From NCBI GenBank assembly GCA_009760855.2, contig WPIO01000138.1:248001-312000 (forward strand): a stretch of 64,000 bases of DNA. Direction: 5' to 3'. Positions 34,159-46,900 of the stretch are shown here, piece after piece. Each line of letters begins with the position of its first letter. Positions within the stretch are counted from its first letter, which is position 1. The notes under the pieces are model-generated. The model made no database searches and was not told the origin of the DNA. It saw nothing but the letters and a program-made list of their open reading frames with translations. This DNA is from Cristatella mucedo. Its lineage: Eukaryota; Bryozoa; Phylactolaemata; Cristatellidae. A program made the translations under genes and the position numbers.

Positions 34159-34282
34159 TTAATGTAGAAGCAGCTTTGAGCCCATCGCACAGTGGTCCAC
34201 TGTGTGCAACGTGAGATGAATTCATTTAAAAAAATTCTGGCAGTTGACAGACGAGTCAGGAGATGTTATGTATAGATGAAGG

Positions 34283-34395
34283 TGGGTTCGAGTGCTGCAG
34301 AAGACAATCCTTATTGCATCCAGCTGCCAGCGAGATGGTAGCTATATGGTGGCTCTTCTGCCGCTGTATAAATGAGTCTGTTGTATCAGCCTACC
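34283..34395 (+). mobile_element. SINE-A, 3' part
   Basis: The B-box-like ggttcgagtgctg is followed by caatccttattgc, a body remnant and the tail ccgctgtataaatgagtctg then ttgtatcagc. Confidence 0.55.
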
Positions 34396-35424
34396 TTTGC
34401 TCACTTACTTTACCAATGCACGGTCTCGTGTTTACAAGCACTATTCAGTCAAATTACTTTCTTGTTGGTCGCTTGTCGATATACTGCCCTAAACACACAC
34501 AACTCTCAAGGTGCTGCAGGGTAACAAGCAAAGCTGAAAAGAAGCACTCGAATGACATGCCACCGGGCGTTCATAGACCAGGTTCACCGAGCCTTCATTC
34601 TAGAAGATGCTCATCAGTCTTTAGCTAACCAACAGCTTCTAACCTCATACGTCCGTAGTTTTCGCTTCCTTTTACGGCAGCATCGTCCGACGCGATCTAG
34701 AGAAAGCACAGACGATGACTTTGAAACTTGTTGCGTACTTGTCAGCCTCAGAACGTTCGGGTTGATGGTATCGACATCTTTAAAGTGGCAGTTCTACAAA
34801 TTAAAATAATACGCACAATAAAGAGATACTGCTGCTCAAGCAAAAACTTGTGCTCTTAGATGCAGAACGGAGAGCCAACTTGGTAGACTCCCTAATGCAC
34901 ACTGGCAAGAGTCTAATCGTGGTGGCCACTGTAGCAGGCTAGCCCACGAGCACGCAGAGCTGGTTCGGCTTTGCTTCATTCAGCTTCAGACAGCAGACAG
35001 GAAAGCTGTGAGCTCTGGGCACTAACTTGCTAAGCAAGCTTCCACACTTTCAAAACACCGAGAGCGCTGGACATTGCATGTGTAAATTTTATATTCCTTG
35101 TCGTGTGCTTTCATCTATTGGCTACGAGAGCAGCTCGTAGCATCGTTTGAAAGACTTTGCTTCATTTGAGTATCAGAAAAAGACACATATGTTCTGCTGC
35201 TCAGCTTTCCCTTGGGAGTCGTAAACTTGGCCTTTTTCGTTGCGGTATGTTTTGTGTTCTTACCTGTCCATGATTCAGTGCATACTACTAACCTGGGGTC
35301 CTACTAACCGTTAGCCCTGAGCTGTCCTCTCTACTACACTTTAGCAAGCTATTATTACCTCTCTGCCTGTGCTGACGTTTATCAGCTTAGTCCATCTACG
35401 GCAGTACTAATCGATTCCATTGAT

Positions 35425-35914
35425 GTTTTGATTCTGTCACTCACTTTTAGGTCCCTTCATTCCCTGGCTTCAGCCTACCTATTAGATACCACCAGGCTCA
35501 GCATCGTACAACCCGCTGTTCTGACTCGAATTGTTTAACTATACCTTGTAAGAACTCCAAAACCTGTTGAGACCGTGCCTTTAGTTCACATGCTCCCAAA
35601 ACCTTTAGCTCCCTCCCGAGTGACCTCAGGACATCCCCTGACAAGACGACATTTACAAAGAAGCTTAAAAACATGTTATCACGACATTTAGTGGGTCCTT
35701 GTGATTAATCCTTTGGGTGCTTATGCGTGCTGATACTGTGCCTGCTGCTTTAACCATATCTTCATGCTGACCCGAGCATGTCACATTTAACAGTCATGTT
35801 TGGTGACATTGCCGAAGATACCACTAATCGGTTGGTCATGCTATTTGTAGGCATTTTAAAGCATCTGTAAAGTGCCCACAGAGAGATTCAGATTTCCGAG
35901 TGTTATAAAAATAT
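35425..35914 (+). mobile_element. LINE-A 3' end with nested DNA transposon
   Basis: It matches LINE-A from the SLTFRSLHSLAxAYL block (35435) to the 3' UTR (tgcttatgcgtgctgatact) and the decayed hairpin (agagattcagatttccgagt). The TTA-type tail resumes after the inserted element, at 36247-36267. Confidence 0.75.
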
Positions 35915-35915
35915 A

Positions 35916-36244
35916 CCATATTCTTACGATTATGAGTCGTACCCAAGTTACAAGAGGCACATTAAATGTATGGACAAGATTTTTTGAAAAATTAATTGAA
36001 AAATATTATTAATGAATATATACCTAAGTTGGAATAATATGTTTTCTTTAATCATCACTGTTAGCAAGAAACTTGTCATCAGTATCACTACTAACATCTT
36101 TACAATCTTCTGCAAAACTGTAAGTGTCTGTGTCGTCACTTTCGCTGTATGCAGTGACTGACACTGACTTACAGTGTATAAGCCTTAAGGTTTATTTTTT
36201 CAAAAACTTGGGAAAAAGTGAGACTTACACTCGTAAAAATATGG
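35916..36244 (-). mobile_element. 329-bp TA-flanked Tc1/mariner/pogo-like deletion derivative
   Basis: The ends are inverted repeats: CCATATTCTTACGATTATGA at the left, and reverse-complemented CCATATTTTTACGAGTGTAA at the right. Both are flanked by TA (35914-35915 and 36245-36246), the target of the IS630-Tc1-mariner-pogo group. On the minus strand a short open frame (about 36180-36048) ends in a Ser/Asp-rich tail (SESDDTDTYSFAEDCKDVSS, then DTDDKFLANSDD) like the acidic C-termini of some pogo-type transposases. The catalytic domain is absent, so it is non-autonomous. It inserted into the LINE-A tail. Confidence 0.7.
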
Positions 36245-36334
36245 TATTATTATTATTATTATTATAAGTTGGCCCATGCATGATACTTGTTTTTTCGCAT
36301 GCTTATGACGTACTTTTCACTGACCTTAGCTATT

Positions 36335-36432
36335 GCTTCTGTGAAGGCAAAGAGGAAAGCGCTTAGAGATTTAGTAAGCTTAAAGCACTGTACACAAGAC
36401 AAACTGTTATTACTACTATTAATATTATTCGA
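36335..36432 (+). mobile_element. LINE/SINE 3' tail fragment
   Basis: The word aggaaagcgcttagagattt, then agtaagcttaaagcactgtac and a TTATTACTACTATTAATATT tail, follows the same hairpin-plus-TTA pattern as LINE-A. Confidence 0.5.
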
Positions 36433-36692
36433 CTAAAGGGAGCATTAGAACTAGCCTCACGCCGCATCGCTGATTCATGTTAGCCAGACATTAAAGACTA
36501 GCAGATATACGAGCACTATATATTAAATGTATTGCAACCTAACGCAGGAGATGAGTAAAGCTAAGGATCTAGACGGACCTTATCTCGTATGAATATCAAT
36601 TCAGTCTGGAGCGTTCGCGAAAGGTGGCTCTCTTGTAGCTAGTGAGTCCGCTGGAATCCAGCTCAGAGCCGGGCGAACGTCATACAATTTAC

Positions 36693-36893
36693 CGTGGTTC
36701 TCTCCAAGCAAGTAAGGAGATGGTGGTGCTGCAGCTCGATTGCGCGGTTCTCTTCGTGACCTTTGCCTTCGGGCTGACCCTGAGTGTGCTGAGGCTGCTT
36801 CTCGTCCGGCTCTTCTTCCATGCGACGCCGGAAGTCGATGTAAGCTTGGTTGGCGCTGTTTTTGGCCACCAGAGCTCGAGTTTGCCTCGATTT
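36693..36893 (-). CDS. KCND/Shal: Kv4/Shal channel, C-terminal exon with HHHLL motif
   Basis: A 201-nt phase-0 exon (67 codons) with acceptor TTTGTCATTGTAG and donor ACG|GTAAAT. It begins KSRQTRALVAKNSANQAYID, matching the [20 protein letters not shown] region that follows S6 in vertebrate Kv4. It ends AIELQHHHLLTCLERTT, almost identical to the Kv4 HHHLLxCLExTT segment. That short dileucine motif is known to be conserved from worm to mammal Shal channels and is reported to direct them to dendrites. Between them lies a variable, Glu/Gln-rich stretch (RRRMEEEPDEKQPQ). The exon joins in frame with the S6 exon 14.9 kb upstream: ...RKAQQ|KSRQ.... The channel mediates subthreshold A-type K+ current in neurons and muscle. 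Confidence 0.92.
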
Positions 36894-37263
36894 CTACAAT
36901 GACAAAATATGTAATTGAGTGGGGAAATGATATGAATTGAGCGCAACATTTTAGTGCAGATCTAAGTGAATGATGTGCATGTGAACCTGCAAACGCTTCC
37001 GAGTTGAGTTCACTAAAATTCAGCCAACGAAAGCATGTAAAATAATTGGCGTACCTGGCGTCATTGAACAGTTTTACAGACAGCTTCTGGCTGGGAATTT
37101 TTCACCAGTGGATACGCTGACTCCGAAATTCATTTTTGCACACGTTCTCTCTCTAGCAAATGCGGTGTAAGTGCCCGCTTCCTCTGTCCCTCAATACTAA
37201 TGCCTCTAGCCGCAAGCAAAACCACAGATGCTGGGAGCCTACACTAGCTGAATTAGTACCCCC

Positions 37264-37383
37264 TTTTCTATAGCGGCAGAAGAGCCTTAAAGGCTATCAT
37301 CACCGCTTGCAGCAGTAATAAAGGATCGTCCGCCGCAGGATTCGAACCCACGACCTCGCGACCGAGGTCGTGTACAGCTACCG
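37264..37383 (-). mobile_element. SINE-A
   Basis: The + strand reads ctatagcggcagaagagcc, ggctatcatcaccgcttgc, then gcaggattcgaacccacgac, the B-box complement. The A-box end is lost. Confidence 0.75.
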
Positions 37384-38175
37384 AAGTCGTCAGACGATCG
37401 CATTTCTGGTTATTCCATTCGAGCCCCTGATAGCACTGAGCTCCTGCGTATGCAGCTAACAGAAGACGGGTGCCACGCGGTTGTGTCACATACCTTGCGA
37501 GATTGAAAGACAAGTTAGCTAGTAGCTGAGAAGCGTCAGCAACTGTTTGCTCCCTCAGCGAGTATTCCTTTGGCCCTAGTTCAATGCCGGTCTCGGTAAG
37601 GAGTAATCACATATTGTCGCTTCCAGCCAGCACCGTTCTGCATGTACTCAGGGCTGTCTACTTCCTTCACAGCTAACGGGATATTTGTATCAAACCTGTT
37701 CACTGCTACAAAGCAAAAAAAGCACTCATAAAAGCACTCATAACGCTAGTGCATTCTGTGCTTCGCAGCTGATTTGTACCCGATGTCGACGTCCGTGGAG
37801 CTAGCTCTTTTTAAATTCGCTAAGAGCCGAGGCAGGCCCACATCAAATTAATTGCGAAATATATGGACTTCAGTTATAACTTTCGTAAGTCTCAGATGAC
37901 GTTGATTGTTTTCCTATATTTGCACTTGCATTGTGCAGGCATGAAAAGATGACGGTGATGTAGCCAAACGAATTTTTTCAGAAAAATATTAGGGAGAAAA
38001 TCGGTTTTCACTATTAAAATGTTTCACGTGAATTTAGGCTTTTGAAGACTTTTGCGGGAACAGGCCGGATGTGCAAGATTTAAATTTGCTCTTATATTGC
38101 TTATTACATAACCGGCCATAATTTGCCTGCCTTTGCTCTTCTTCTTTAATTCTTAGTAATCATTATAAACATTTA

Positions 38176-38295
38176 GGGGTTAAGGTGCTCACCTTTGACG
38201 ACCGAGGTAGTGTGTCGAACCCTTCGACATGAGTGATGTGCCATGATAGAAATTCAGTTCTCTTAGGGTGTAATAGAAATGAATTATATATTTAT
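38176..38295 (+). mobile_element. SINE-B
   Basis: An A-box-side gttaaggtgctcacctttga, gaccgaggtagtgtgtcgaa and a decayed hairpin (gaaattcagttctcttaggg) are followed by aaatgaattatat. Confidence 0.65.
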
Positions 38296-38667
38296 TTATA
38301 TTTGTGCAGATCCCTAGGAAAGAGAATCCCTTTTTAATATTTTGCAACATTTTACTTTAAAAAAATTCTATTCACTGCTGAGATTTAGTGGAGCTGGAAT
38401 AGTTTCTTGGTTGAATAAATCATTCGTGTTTTATCTAGAGAGACCTCAGTAAGCTTCAATCTAATGAACACTGCAAGACCTTTACTTGAACGATGATATA
38501 ATCCTAAATAGTAGGAGTTGTGGGTCCTAGATTCTGGAAGCTAGGCTACCACCGATTGGCATCTTTTAATTTTTCGGCACTTGTTGAACATATCTTTACG
38601 TTACTGAGTGTTACCACAACATGCGTGTTCTGTGTGTGTGTGTGTACGCACATGCCCGCAGGTGTGT

Positions 38668-38669
<2 letters not shown>

Positions 38670-38758
<89 letters not shown>
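38670..38758. repeat. (TG)n microsatellite
   Basis: About 44 perfect TG units directly adjoining the 80-bp module at 38759. Confidence 0.95.
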
Positions 38759-38760
<2 letters not shown>

Positions 38761-38838
38761 CGCTAGGCATGATCAGGGAGTCCGTCCTTAAGGTGGCAGC
38801 ACCAGCCTTACATTCCATTCCTTGAATTACTTGCAGCA
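38759..38838 (-). repeat. 80-bp module next to (TG)n, copy 2
   Basis: The reverse complement matches 7126-7205 almost base for base (ggcatgatcaggnagtccgt, then aaggtggcagcaccagcctt), with the microsatellite at the same junction. Similarity stops abruptly after cttgcagca. Confidence 0.75.
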
Positions 38839-39164
38839 AGTTTTGCTTGGAAATGACATCGGCAGAATGAATAGTATAGCTTGTGAAAACTTAAGGGCCT
38901 GGGCTTGGCAAGCATCGCTTAAACCTGAATATTAACACAAGCTCAATTTATCTGCAAATTAGCTGTCGCAGTCAAGAAGTAAGCATGCTTACGCCCAATA
39001 ATGCAACAATGCAAAAGCTCCGAGATAGCAATTGAATGTGGAACCATAGCATGTTAAGATGGTGAACTCAAAAGCTGGCCAGTGCGGAAATGATTAATGC
39101 TGCCAGCATGTATTCCTCTGAGGTTGGCTATAAATTCATAAAAATTGCAGTGTTTACTAACAAA

Positions 39165-39525
<361 letters not shown>

Positions 39526-40589
39526 ACGATATAAAAATAATGCCGAGATACGTTTCCAATCAAAAACAGTAATATATGAGCAAATGGCATGTGTTAAAAT
39601 TTTTGTAAATTAGTTTATTTGCAATGACTCTCAAAAAAAATTAAAAACAGCCTGCCATGTCAGCCTTTGAGGCCTTTCCGGCTAGTGACATGGTCACCGT
39701 TTGGTAGATAATTGTCCCTAGGATTGCCCCTCGAGTGTGCACACAGACTTGCTAAACTAGCTAGGGATTGCATTTAATAAAAAGAGATATCGGTAATTGA
39801 ACAATGCACTTCTGGAGCAACTGTCAAGGTTAGAAAACGTCCCACTAGCATGTGACCAGCCAACGGACCAGACATGGTTCGATGCGATCAAAACTATCGA
39901 CTACCCGGTTTGGAAACAAACCGTCTGACTATGCTTTCTGATAAACAAAGATTCAAGGCCTACGGGAAACTATTCCCTTCGCCTTGGCTTACTTTGAACG
40001 AGCCGTTAGCATGCCAAAAAGAAGTCAACACAACTACCGGCTGAGGTTTTTGCTTTCCCAAGTAAAATAAAATAAAACAAGGGATCGATAATTCATCAGC
40101 CTCATTCACATCGCAGAAGATGGGCCTTAACGACCATTCACGACAGTAAGTCGGAGACACAGCCTCAGCTTAACGTAAATTGGGCACCTGAAAGGTGAAA
40201 TAAATGTATATTATGATCTACGACTATACTACACTACAGGTATTACAAAGTGTAGAGAAGGATTATGATCAACAGCCTTAGGTCTTAACTTTTTCAATGA
40301 TGCAACAAGGAACTGCAGACTTCAGTAACTGTTGGTTCAGGTTCCCCATATCCTTGTTTATCAGACAACAAAATGATTGATTTTTTTTCTTCAAATCGAA
40401 TCGTCAATATCTGACATTGCATCGAATCTAGTGTGGTCCATGGCAGCACACATGCCAAGTGGGTCGTTTTCATACCTCGATTGCTGCTGAAAAAGTGCCA
40501 TTGCAAACCATCGATATGCTGTCCTTCTCTATCGTAAAAAAGCTGGCATACTCAAAAAATATTTAAATTTCAATGGAGAATGATGCTAC
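39526..40589. other. Intron DNA, nothing recognised
   Basis: No repeat-family or coding match was seen. The short minus-strand frames (39960-40160 and 40294-40506) are unsupported. Confidence 0.45.
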
Positions 40590-41785
40590 AGTAACTTACC
40601 TACGACAAACAGAAGTACCTGTGCTTTGATATGCTCCAGTGCTCCACTGCATCCAACTCACTCAAACCCTTCCAGCATACATTCCTGACATTTGCACTCG
40701 GATGGTAGCAAGCTTTCTTATACTTAATTACAATAAAAACAACTTCATATCATCAGCAAACCTAGTGTCACTCAGAAACTTGATAGACTAACCTTCAAAT
40801 AGGGTTTAGCCAGCTTATCTTCTGTAGAATCTGCATGCAATTTAGATGTCCTATTCCAAATGATGTTTCACTAGATGAACACATCAGCATCACAGTCAAG
40901 TCTGCCTAATGTCAGCTAAGTAGCATTTTGAAAATTTGGGTTTGATTAGCTAAGTATAGCCAAGTTAGTCCGTGTACATGGGTCACCACGTTTAGACTTC
41001 TGAAACCTACTGTAGTAGACTACACTTCTAAGAATAAGCTCGGGACGGCGAATCGGAATTTTCAAATGCCGAGTATTCCCATATATATTCCAATATTAGC
41101 GAGACTCTACTTAGAGTAAATCTGGGATTAAGAACTACTATTCTTATAAGCTGAGTATTCCTTATCCAATATTCTTATATGTGAAGTTGACTATATCTGC
41201 TAGTCTTCCTGTCTGTCCAATGAGATGCTAACTGCTGATGCAAAATTCTTGCACTAGGCTTGCCTGTCGTCAACGTCTCAGCTGCCACACGAATGTACTT
41301 CTCATCAACCTGCACTACCTAAATATCAAGCAGCGAATCAGCGTCGTGAATCTAGCACTCTTTTCTAGGTCCCTTTGGTCTCTTTCTCCACTTTACCTAT
41401 AGGAGACTTCCTTCTCAAGCATCCCATCGTACCACCTGCTCTTCTGACTCAAGTCGCTCAGCTGTGCCTTTAAATCCACATTAAATCTTTCGGAGACCCT
41501 GCCTTCAGTTTGCATGCTCCCAAAGTCTGGAACTCCCTGTCAGGGACGGCACAACATCCCCTTACTTGACGATATTTAAAAAAAAGCTGAAAACCCACCG
41601 AATCCGCACACCGTTTGTTCGATTGCTGTGAATTGTTGCTGGTGTGCTTTTGCATGCTGACATTGTGCATGTTATCATTAATCAACTGATATGCTTACCT
41701 TTAAAGAATGTGGGAAGTGCCTAGATTAAATTTGGCTCTGCCGGGGAACTATACAAATGTATTACTACTATTACTACTATTGTTA
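40590..41785 (+). mobile_element. LINE-A relic, 3' half
   Basis: It shows PDICTRMVASFLILNYNKNN (about 40690-40750), a DEHISITVKSA block (40876), then NQRISVVN and the KVWNSL-like region, and ends with a decayed hairpin (gaagtgcctagattaaattt) and TTACTACTATTACTACTATT. Heavily mutated. Confidence 0.65.
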
Positions 41786-43649
41786 TAATCACTGAAAAGT
41801 ATGGCTATGTTGTAAGCTAGTAGTGGTCTCAGAAGTTTTCAAATGAGATCATTCTTTCGTATTTTTGGCTCATTGCAAGCCAAATTGATACAATACACCA
41901 TTTGTTACCCATATCACTTTATGCTGCCAATTGTATCTTGGGCCATCATTTTGGTAATCTATAATTCCCTAAACAATGTAAGACTTATGGTTTTACAAGT
42001 CTCAGGAAGCAAAGATTATTTTGACCACGTATGTATGATGCTGGAGGCTTTGATAAAAGAAACAAATCCGATAATGCTACGCTAGCATGATTCGAAGTTT
42101 AGAACTCTGGTTGGTTGAGAAAAATAGGACGGTGGACGAGCATTACAGGATATCATCCTCTCAAATACAATTGCAAAAGCTTGCCCGCTCGCAATTAACA
42201 CTTCCAAAAAAGCACGACCTGGGGCGGTCTGAGGCGGACTCGCAGCACCACGTCGTCAGAACGTGTGGTCTCTTGCCGCTACAGGAAGTATTCGTGCAGC
42301 TCCCACCGAATCTTACGCCAACATTACCAACGACTGGCGGAGAGCTTCGCCGATTGTGGCATTTAAAGTTACCGAGAATCGAGCCACGATCGTGACGATA
42401 TATATACTCCAAGGAGATGAGCATCGACCTCCTGTGTGTGCCAGCCAACTCGCTGAAGGCTGCCGAGCAGGCGGTTGGCACAATAGCCAGCCGCCTATGC
42501 CACAAGATCGTCTTGCAATTGGCTGCAGCCCCTCGGGCCTCTCACAGCAGCCGTCATCTTCCCTTCGATAATGGCATTTGCGCAACTACTCCTTGCTGTT
42601 GATTCCAATGAGGCCAGCCAGCTACGGCAGTGCACCGATGCACCTGGTGCTATGCCCAATCTAGACCTTGCACTGCACTCTAGCTTTGACTAACCGGGGG
42701 TTGGCCAGGCTGTGGAGGCAGCAGAGGTGGGTGGAGGCCAGCAGAGGCGGTGGTGGTCGGATGATTGCTTGACGGACCTTAGTTGGCATCTTGCTACTGC
42801 TGCTGCTGCTGCCAGCTGCTGCACCTGCCGCGCTTAGCTCGGACAGCCGTCGATAATTAGGCAGCTGGCTCGGTGACTCTGCACCTCTGCTTAGGGGACT
42901 TGCCGAAGGATGCCTCAGGGGTCCGGCTGGTGCTGCTGACACTGCTGAAGCTGCAGCTCTGCTGGTATTCGATTGCACTCTCTGCCTGCTCTTCCGAAGC
43001 ATGCAGGTCTCGTGCTTCGTGCGGTTGCACCAGTGAATCAGCAAGCGTGCTCTCGCTAAGTAGCAGCTATCGGCATGGCAAACCTGGCTGGCCCCAGGCG
43101 AAATTGTTCGAAGCCTTCTGACTTTGCACTCCCCGAAGCTCGGAGACAAAGCGGCTGCTGCGGTGGTCTTCAGTGCAGCTCTCTTTTGACTGCTCCGAGA
43201 ATGATCATTTGTTCCAAACAGCAAATGCAACAGATTCGGGTAATTGCAGCACACGAGGCCTGTTCTACAGTGACTTCGGTAATGCTCGTGGTGCTTTGAC
43301 CATCCTGGTGCCGGTGTGATCCTTTATCGAGTCTTTGCGAGAAGCGATGTGATAAAGTATGCAGGAGATTCGACCTGAGAGTGTCTACTGCATGGTACAG
43401 CCTCCATGCCTCCACCTTGAAAAAGTTTAGAGCTGCCAAGGACTGGTAAAGAGGGCGTCATAAGCAGCATCATCATCTGACTAGCACAGCTAGAAATCAG
43501 TTGACTCTAGATCCTTCGATGGCTGTTCTCGAGCTTAGAGTACAAACGTAAGGTTTACAAAGTAGCTTTTGAGTCATTCACAATTATCAGGTGGATGGAT
43601 ATTTCCATTTCGAAACGTTTAAGTTTGTAAGGAACGTATTGCAGTTTCA

Positions 43650-43660
43650 TATATACACAC

Positions 43661-43714
<54 letters not shown>
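43650..43714. repeat. (TA)n with TACA flank
   Basis: About 40 bp of TA preceded by ATACATACAT units. Confidence 0.95.
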
Positions 43715-43716
<2 letters not shown>

Positions 43717-43975
43717 GCAGATGTACTGTACTTGGATAGTGCATGTAAATGTAGGTATGTACAAGTATAAACTTTGACGTATGCATAGGCGATCAGGTAT
43801 ATGCAAGATATAGCTTCCATTTTGTTGTATTGTACATACAAAGACATATTTATATATACATACAAACAGGCACATACTTATACACATTATTTCAGACGTG
43901 CATGCATACATACTAAGTGAAGGTGTGGATGAGTGCATGCGTTTTTTGTTTCTGTGCGTGGGTTTATGTGTGCAT

Positions 43976-44049
43976 GCATTGTACGTGTGTGTGCATGTGT
44001 GCGTGTGCGTGTGTGCGTGTGCGTGTGTGCGTGTGCGTGTGTGCGTGCG

Positions 44050-44083
<34 letters not shown>
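43976..44083. repeat. Imperfect (TG)n/(CG) microsatellite
   Basis: TG units interspersed with regular GCGTGT units, ending in about 15 pure TG units. Confidence 0.9.
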
Positions 44084-44085
<2 letters not shown>

Positions 44086-45277
44086 GCAGGAAAACTAAGT
44101 GGCGGTTACATGGTCATGGTGTCACTGGTGGACTCTCGTGCAAAGTAGCTTTCAAGGTGCCACCAGCAGCCAACTACCTTCACTTCACCACTAACAGCAT
44201 GACAAAGTAAGGGCGAGTGGGAGTGAGGACTGTTGAGGAAGACCACTATAAATAAGATACCAGACTCGGCTTCAAGTGGTGAAATATTAGCACAAGAACT
44301 ATCTGAAAGCAACAGGGCACAGCGTATGGTGTCAATGCTCTTTCGATAAAGGACAAGCTAATTTACTATTAATCCCTAGAGAATTTAAGGTTGTGGCAAG
44401 GCAAAACCTGCACTAGCAAGCCAGCTGGGCTCAATGTAGCTAAGACCTGGAAGGAATTGTTGCATATATGAAAGAAAGCTTTTTGTGCATAACCCATTCC
44501 ACAGGGAATTTGCTTATAATAATACTAATAATGATAATGCATTCGGTTGGTTGAAGGCCCACTCTGACGACCACATGGAATGCTAATCTTGAATTGATGG
44601 TAACTTTTAGTCACCGACCGAAAGAATTAACAATAGTTAGGCTCAAGAAGGCAACAAAATCCACAGTTAGCCAGTGCAATAAGTTGCTCCTAATCCTGTT
44701 GAAGGGGCAAGTACGATGACTAGCTGCAGAAGCAGTATTTTGAATAAATTCGTGGAAAGTCAAGCAGTCATCAACGAGAGCAACCAGATTGCAAGCACGT
44801 TCTTGCTACAGCACCTTCAATTCCATCACTAATGTCCCTACATCCACCATTTGTATAACGTTTTCTCATAAGGGTGATTTTCTTTGTATGCATCTCAGTT
44901 AAAGAGTGTTGGCAGACGTCTAAATAATGGAGACTGTATTTGTACCAGAAAGTAGGCATGCCCATCTTTAAATGAGCTCTCACTGCTATCAGCCTAAGTT
45001 TCCACTAACTTAGAAATAACTGCTATTGAGTTCATGAGGGAGTTTAACTTGGCACCAAAGATAAAAACACATTTTTGTTAGCTACTAGCCAATTAAAAGA
45101 CAGATGCCAATAAGTTCCAGCTGCCACAGCATATTTTATTCCCTGCAGCAAGACCGATTTGGATTCATGCCGATTCATTCACGAAAACAAATATACCGTG
45201 TCAGAACCTGTATCAAATATTTTTTTCAGTGCTATCGGTTGCTTCTCTGCACATGCACAGGTATAAATGTGAACCCA

Positions 45278-45314
45278 GGTGTACGTGTGTGTGTGTGCAT
45301 GCATGTGCGTGCGT

Positions 45315-45368
<54 letters not shown>
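45278..45368. repeat. (TG)n microsatellite
   Basis: An imperfect start (GCATGCATGTGCGTGCG) and then about 24 pure TG units. Confidence 0.95.
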
Positions 45369-45370
<2 letters not shown>

Positions 45371-45681
45371 ACCTGTGAGACTAAGATAGATAAAACTGTT
45401 TTTGTCTAGATGGTTTTGTGAATAACTTAAACAAGCCGTGAAATTGCACCATCAGGATTGTTCTATAGTAGACAGACTACATAAGTACAATCTTTTAAAT
45501 GTTTGACACATCTGTTCTTCACAAGACCTGGAATCAAACTGGAAGTGGCAATAATAACTCCTGTTCAATAATTAGCCAGCTGAGATGACAAGATGTACTC
45601 GTTTTTAAGGAAAGATGTTGAGAATTAGGCACCAAGGTCACGAGTGTCAAGAGGTAAACACTTATGTAACAATGGTGAAAT

Positions 45682-45900
45682 GGGGACCCTCGTTGGCCGA
45701 GCAATTAGTGTCACAAATTGAGGACCGGGAGGGTCTCGGATTCGAATCCTCACATGGCTAGATGATTTCTCACAGGTCAGCCTTCCTGCAACGGTCGATT
45801 TGACCACAGTGTCTGCATGGCACTTGCGGCAAGTGGCCAGCATCGAGGCTGTTCCAAAATGCCTGTCACCAGGTCGGGGATCTCTACCCAATGTGTCCTC
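45682..45900 (+). mobile_element. Possible SINE with a tRNA-Ser/Leu-like head
   Basis: The start ccctcgttggccgagcaatt has the A-box layout (TGGCCGAG) and ggattcgaatcc (45738-45749) is a good B box. The spacing between the boxes is compatible with a type II tRNA (Ser or Leu) having a long variable arm. The acceptor stem does not pair well, so it is not an intact tRNA gene. A ~150-bp unrelated body follows. No second copy was found in the window. Confidence 0.45.
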
Positions 45901-46900
45901 ACTGACAATAGCTTTACATGCATTCAGTTGAAGTGGAGTCCGTCGAGCCTCCTAGCTCATCCCGCGATGTCCCTTGCATCGGGCACATCGCCTGCCAGCC
46001 TGGATGGCAGCGCATGGCAGCACCTCACCTCACCCGACGCCTGCCTGCCGGTGTGCAATGCGTGCAAATCGATACACATCCAACTGCAGATCTCATGCAT
46101 CGACAAACGAAGCACGAGTCTCCCAATCACCCGCCGGTCACGCAGGCCCAGCGGGTGCCCCGCTGATGCCAAGCGATATCGTGGACGAGGTGGGCGCTCG
46201 TTGCTTGCGTACCTCGAGAGTGGCAAGCCAGCAGCGGGCGCCCACCCGAGCCTGAGGCAGAGCCTGAAAGCTCCCAACCGGGCGTCCTTTCTTAGAGTGG
46301 CTGGTGCTACACAGGCAAGCACGAACACTCAATTGCACCAGCTCTGCCCTCACCAAAAAAAAGCTATTCGTCCCTGGTTATTTTCCAAAATAGTGACTGA
46401 GGCACTGCCTCGGCCCCTCGCTAAATGTTTAAGCGCCTTTGGGCAAATGTATGCTAGTGGCTTTTGCTACTGCCTCTGCTCCTGCAGAGCTACCCCATCT
46501 CTGCAGGCGCAGCTCGACTATTGCTACCAGCCAGTAGGCAGCAGCAGCAGCTGTGGCAGCAGCTGCTGCTGCGGTGGGTGGTAGTGACGGCCCTGATTCG
46601 ACCTCTCCGGTCGAGCGTCTCTTGTCGGTCGGTCGCTCGCTGATCCATATGCATCGCCGAAGCCTCGGGCATTGCAGCTGCTCTAGTGGCTGGAGCCTCG
46701 GGCGGCGAGCGTGAGAGCACCGTGCCTCGCCTCGCACCCGGCAGCGTTGCAGCACTCGAAGCCCCCAATAGCACAGGCTGCCACAGAAGTCAGCTGCGCA
46801 TGCAGTGCTTCGGTTGACTCGGCAGCTAGTCAGCAGTGTCATGCAAGTCGATGAAGGAGCACGAAGGCAACTGACGACGGCAATGCCCCGGTCCTGAGTG
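45901..46900. other. GC-rich intron segment, no gene named
   Basis: Both strands carry overlapping frames of 70-250 codons (e.g. 45817-46584 +, 46429-46842 -). None has a recognisable domain and their composition is what GC-rich, CAG-repeat DNA gives. A CAG/CTG cluster lies at 46535-46575. Confidence 0.4.

Larger units (their letters stand above)
32876..36692 (-). other. Kv4 intron (if the terminal exon is right)
   Basis: 3.8 kb between the HHHLL exon and the candidate last exon. It contains two SINE-A copies, an AT microsatellite, a LINE-A 3' end with a nested TA-flanked element and another LINE tail. A 74-codon minus frame at 33551-33327 has plausible composition but no clear splice sites. 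34400-35420 shows nothing recognisable. Confidence 0.5.

Noticed and set aside
42661-43254. 197-codon minus frame with Ser and Ala runs
   Set aside because: It lies within the Kv4 intron on the same strand but shows no Kv4 similarity. Ser/Ala/Pro runs derive from CTG-type triplets.
45817-46584. 255-codon + frame
   Set aside because: It starts inside the tRNA-derived element and runs through CAG-rich DNA, with no recognisable domain. GC-rich overlap frames exist on the other strand.
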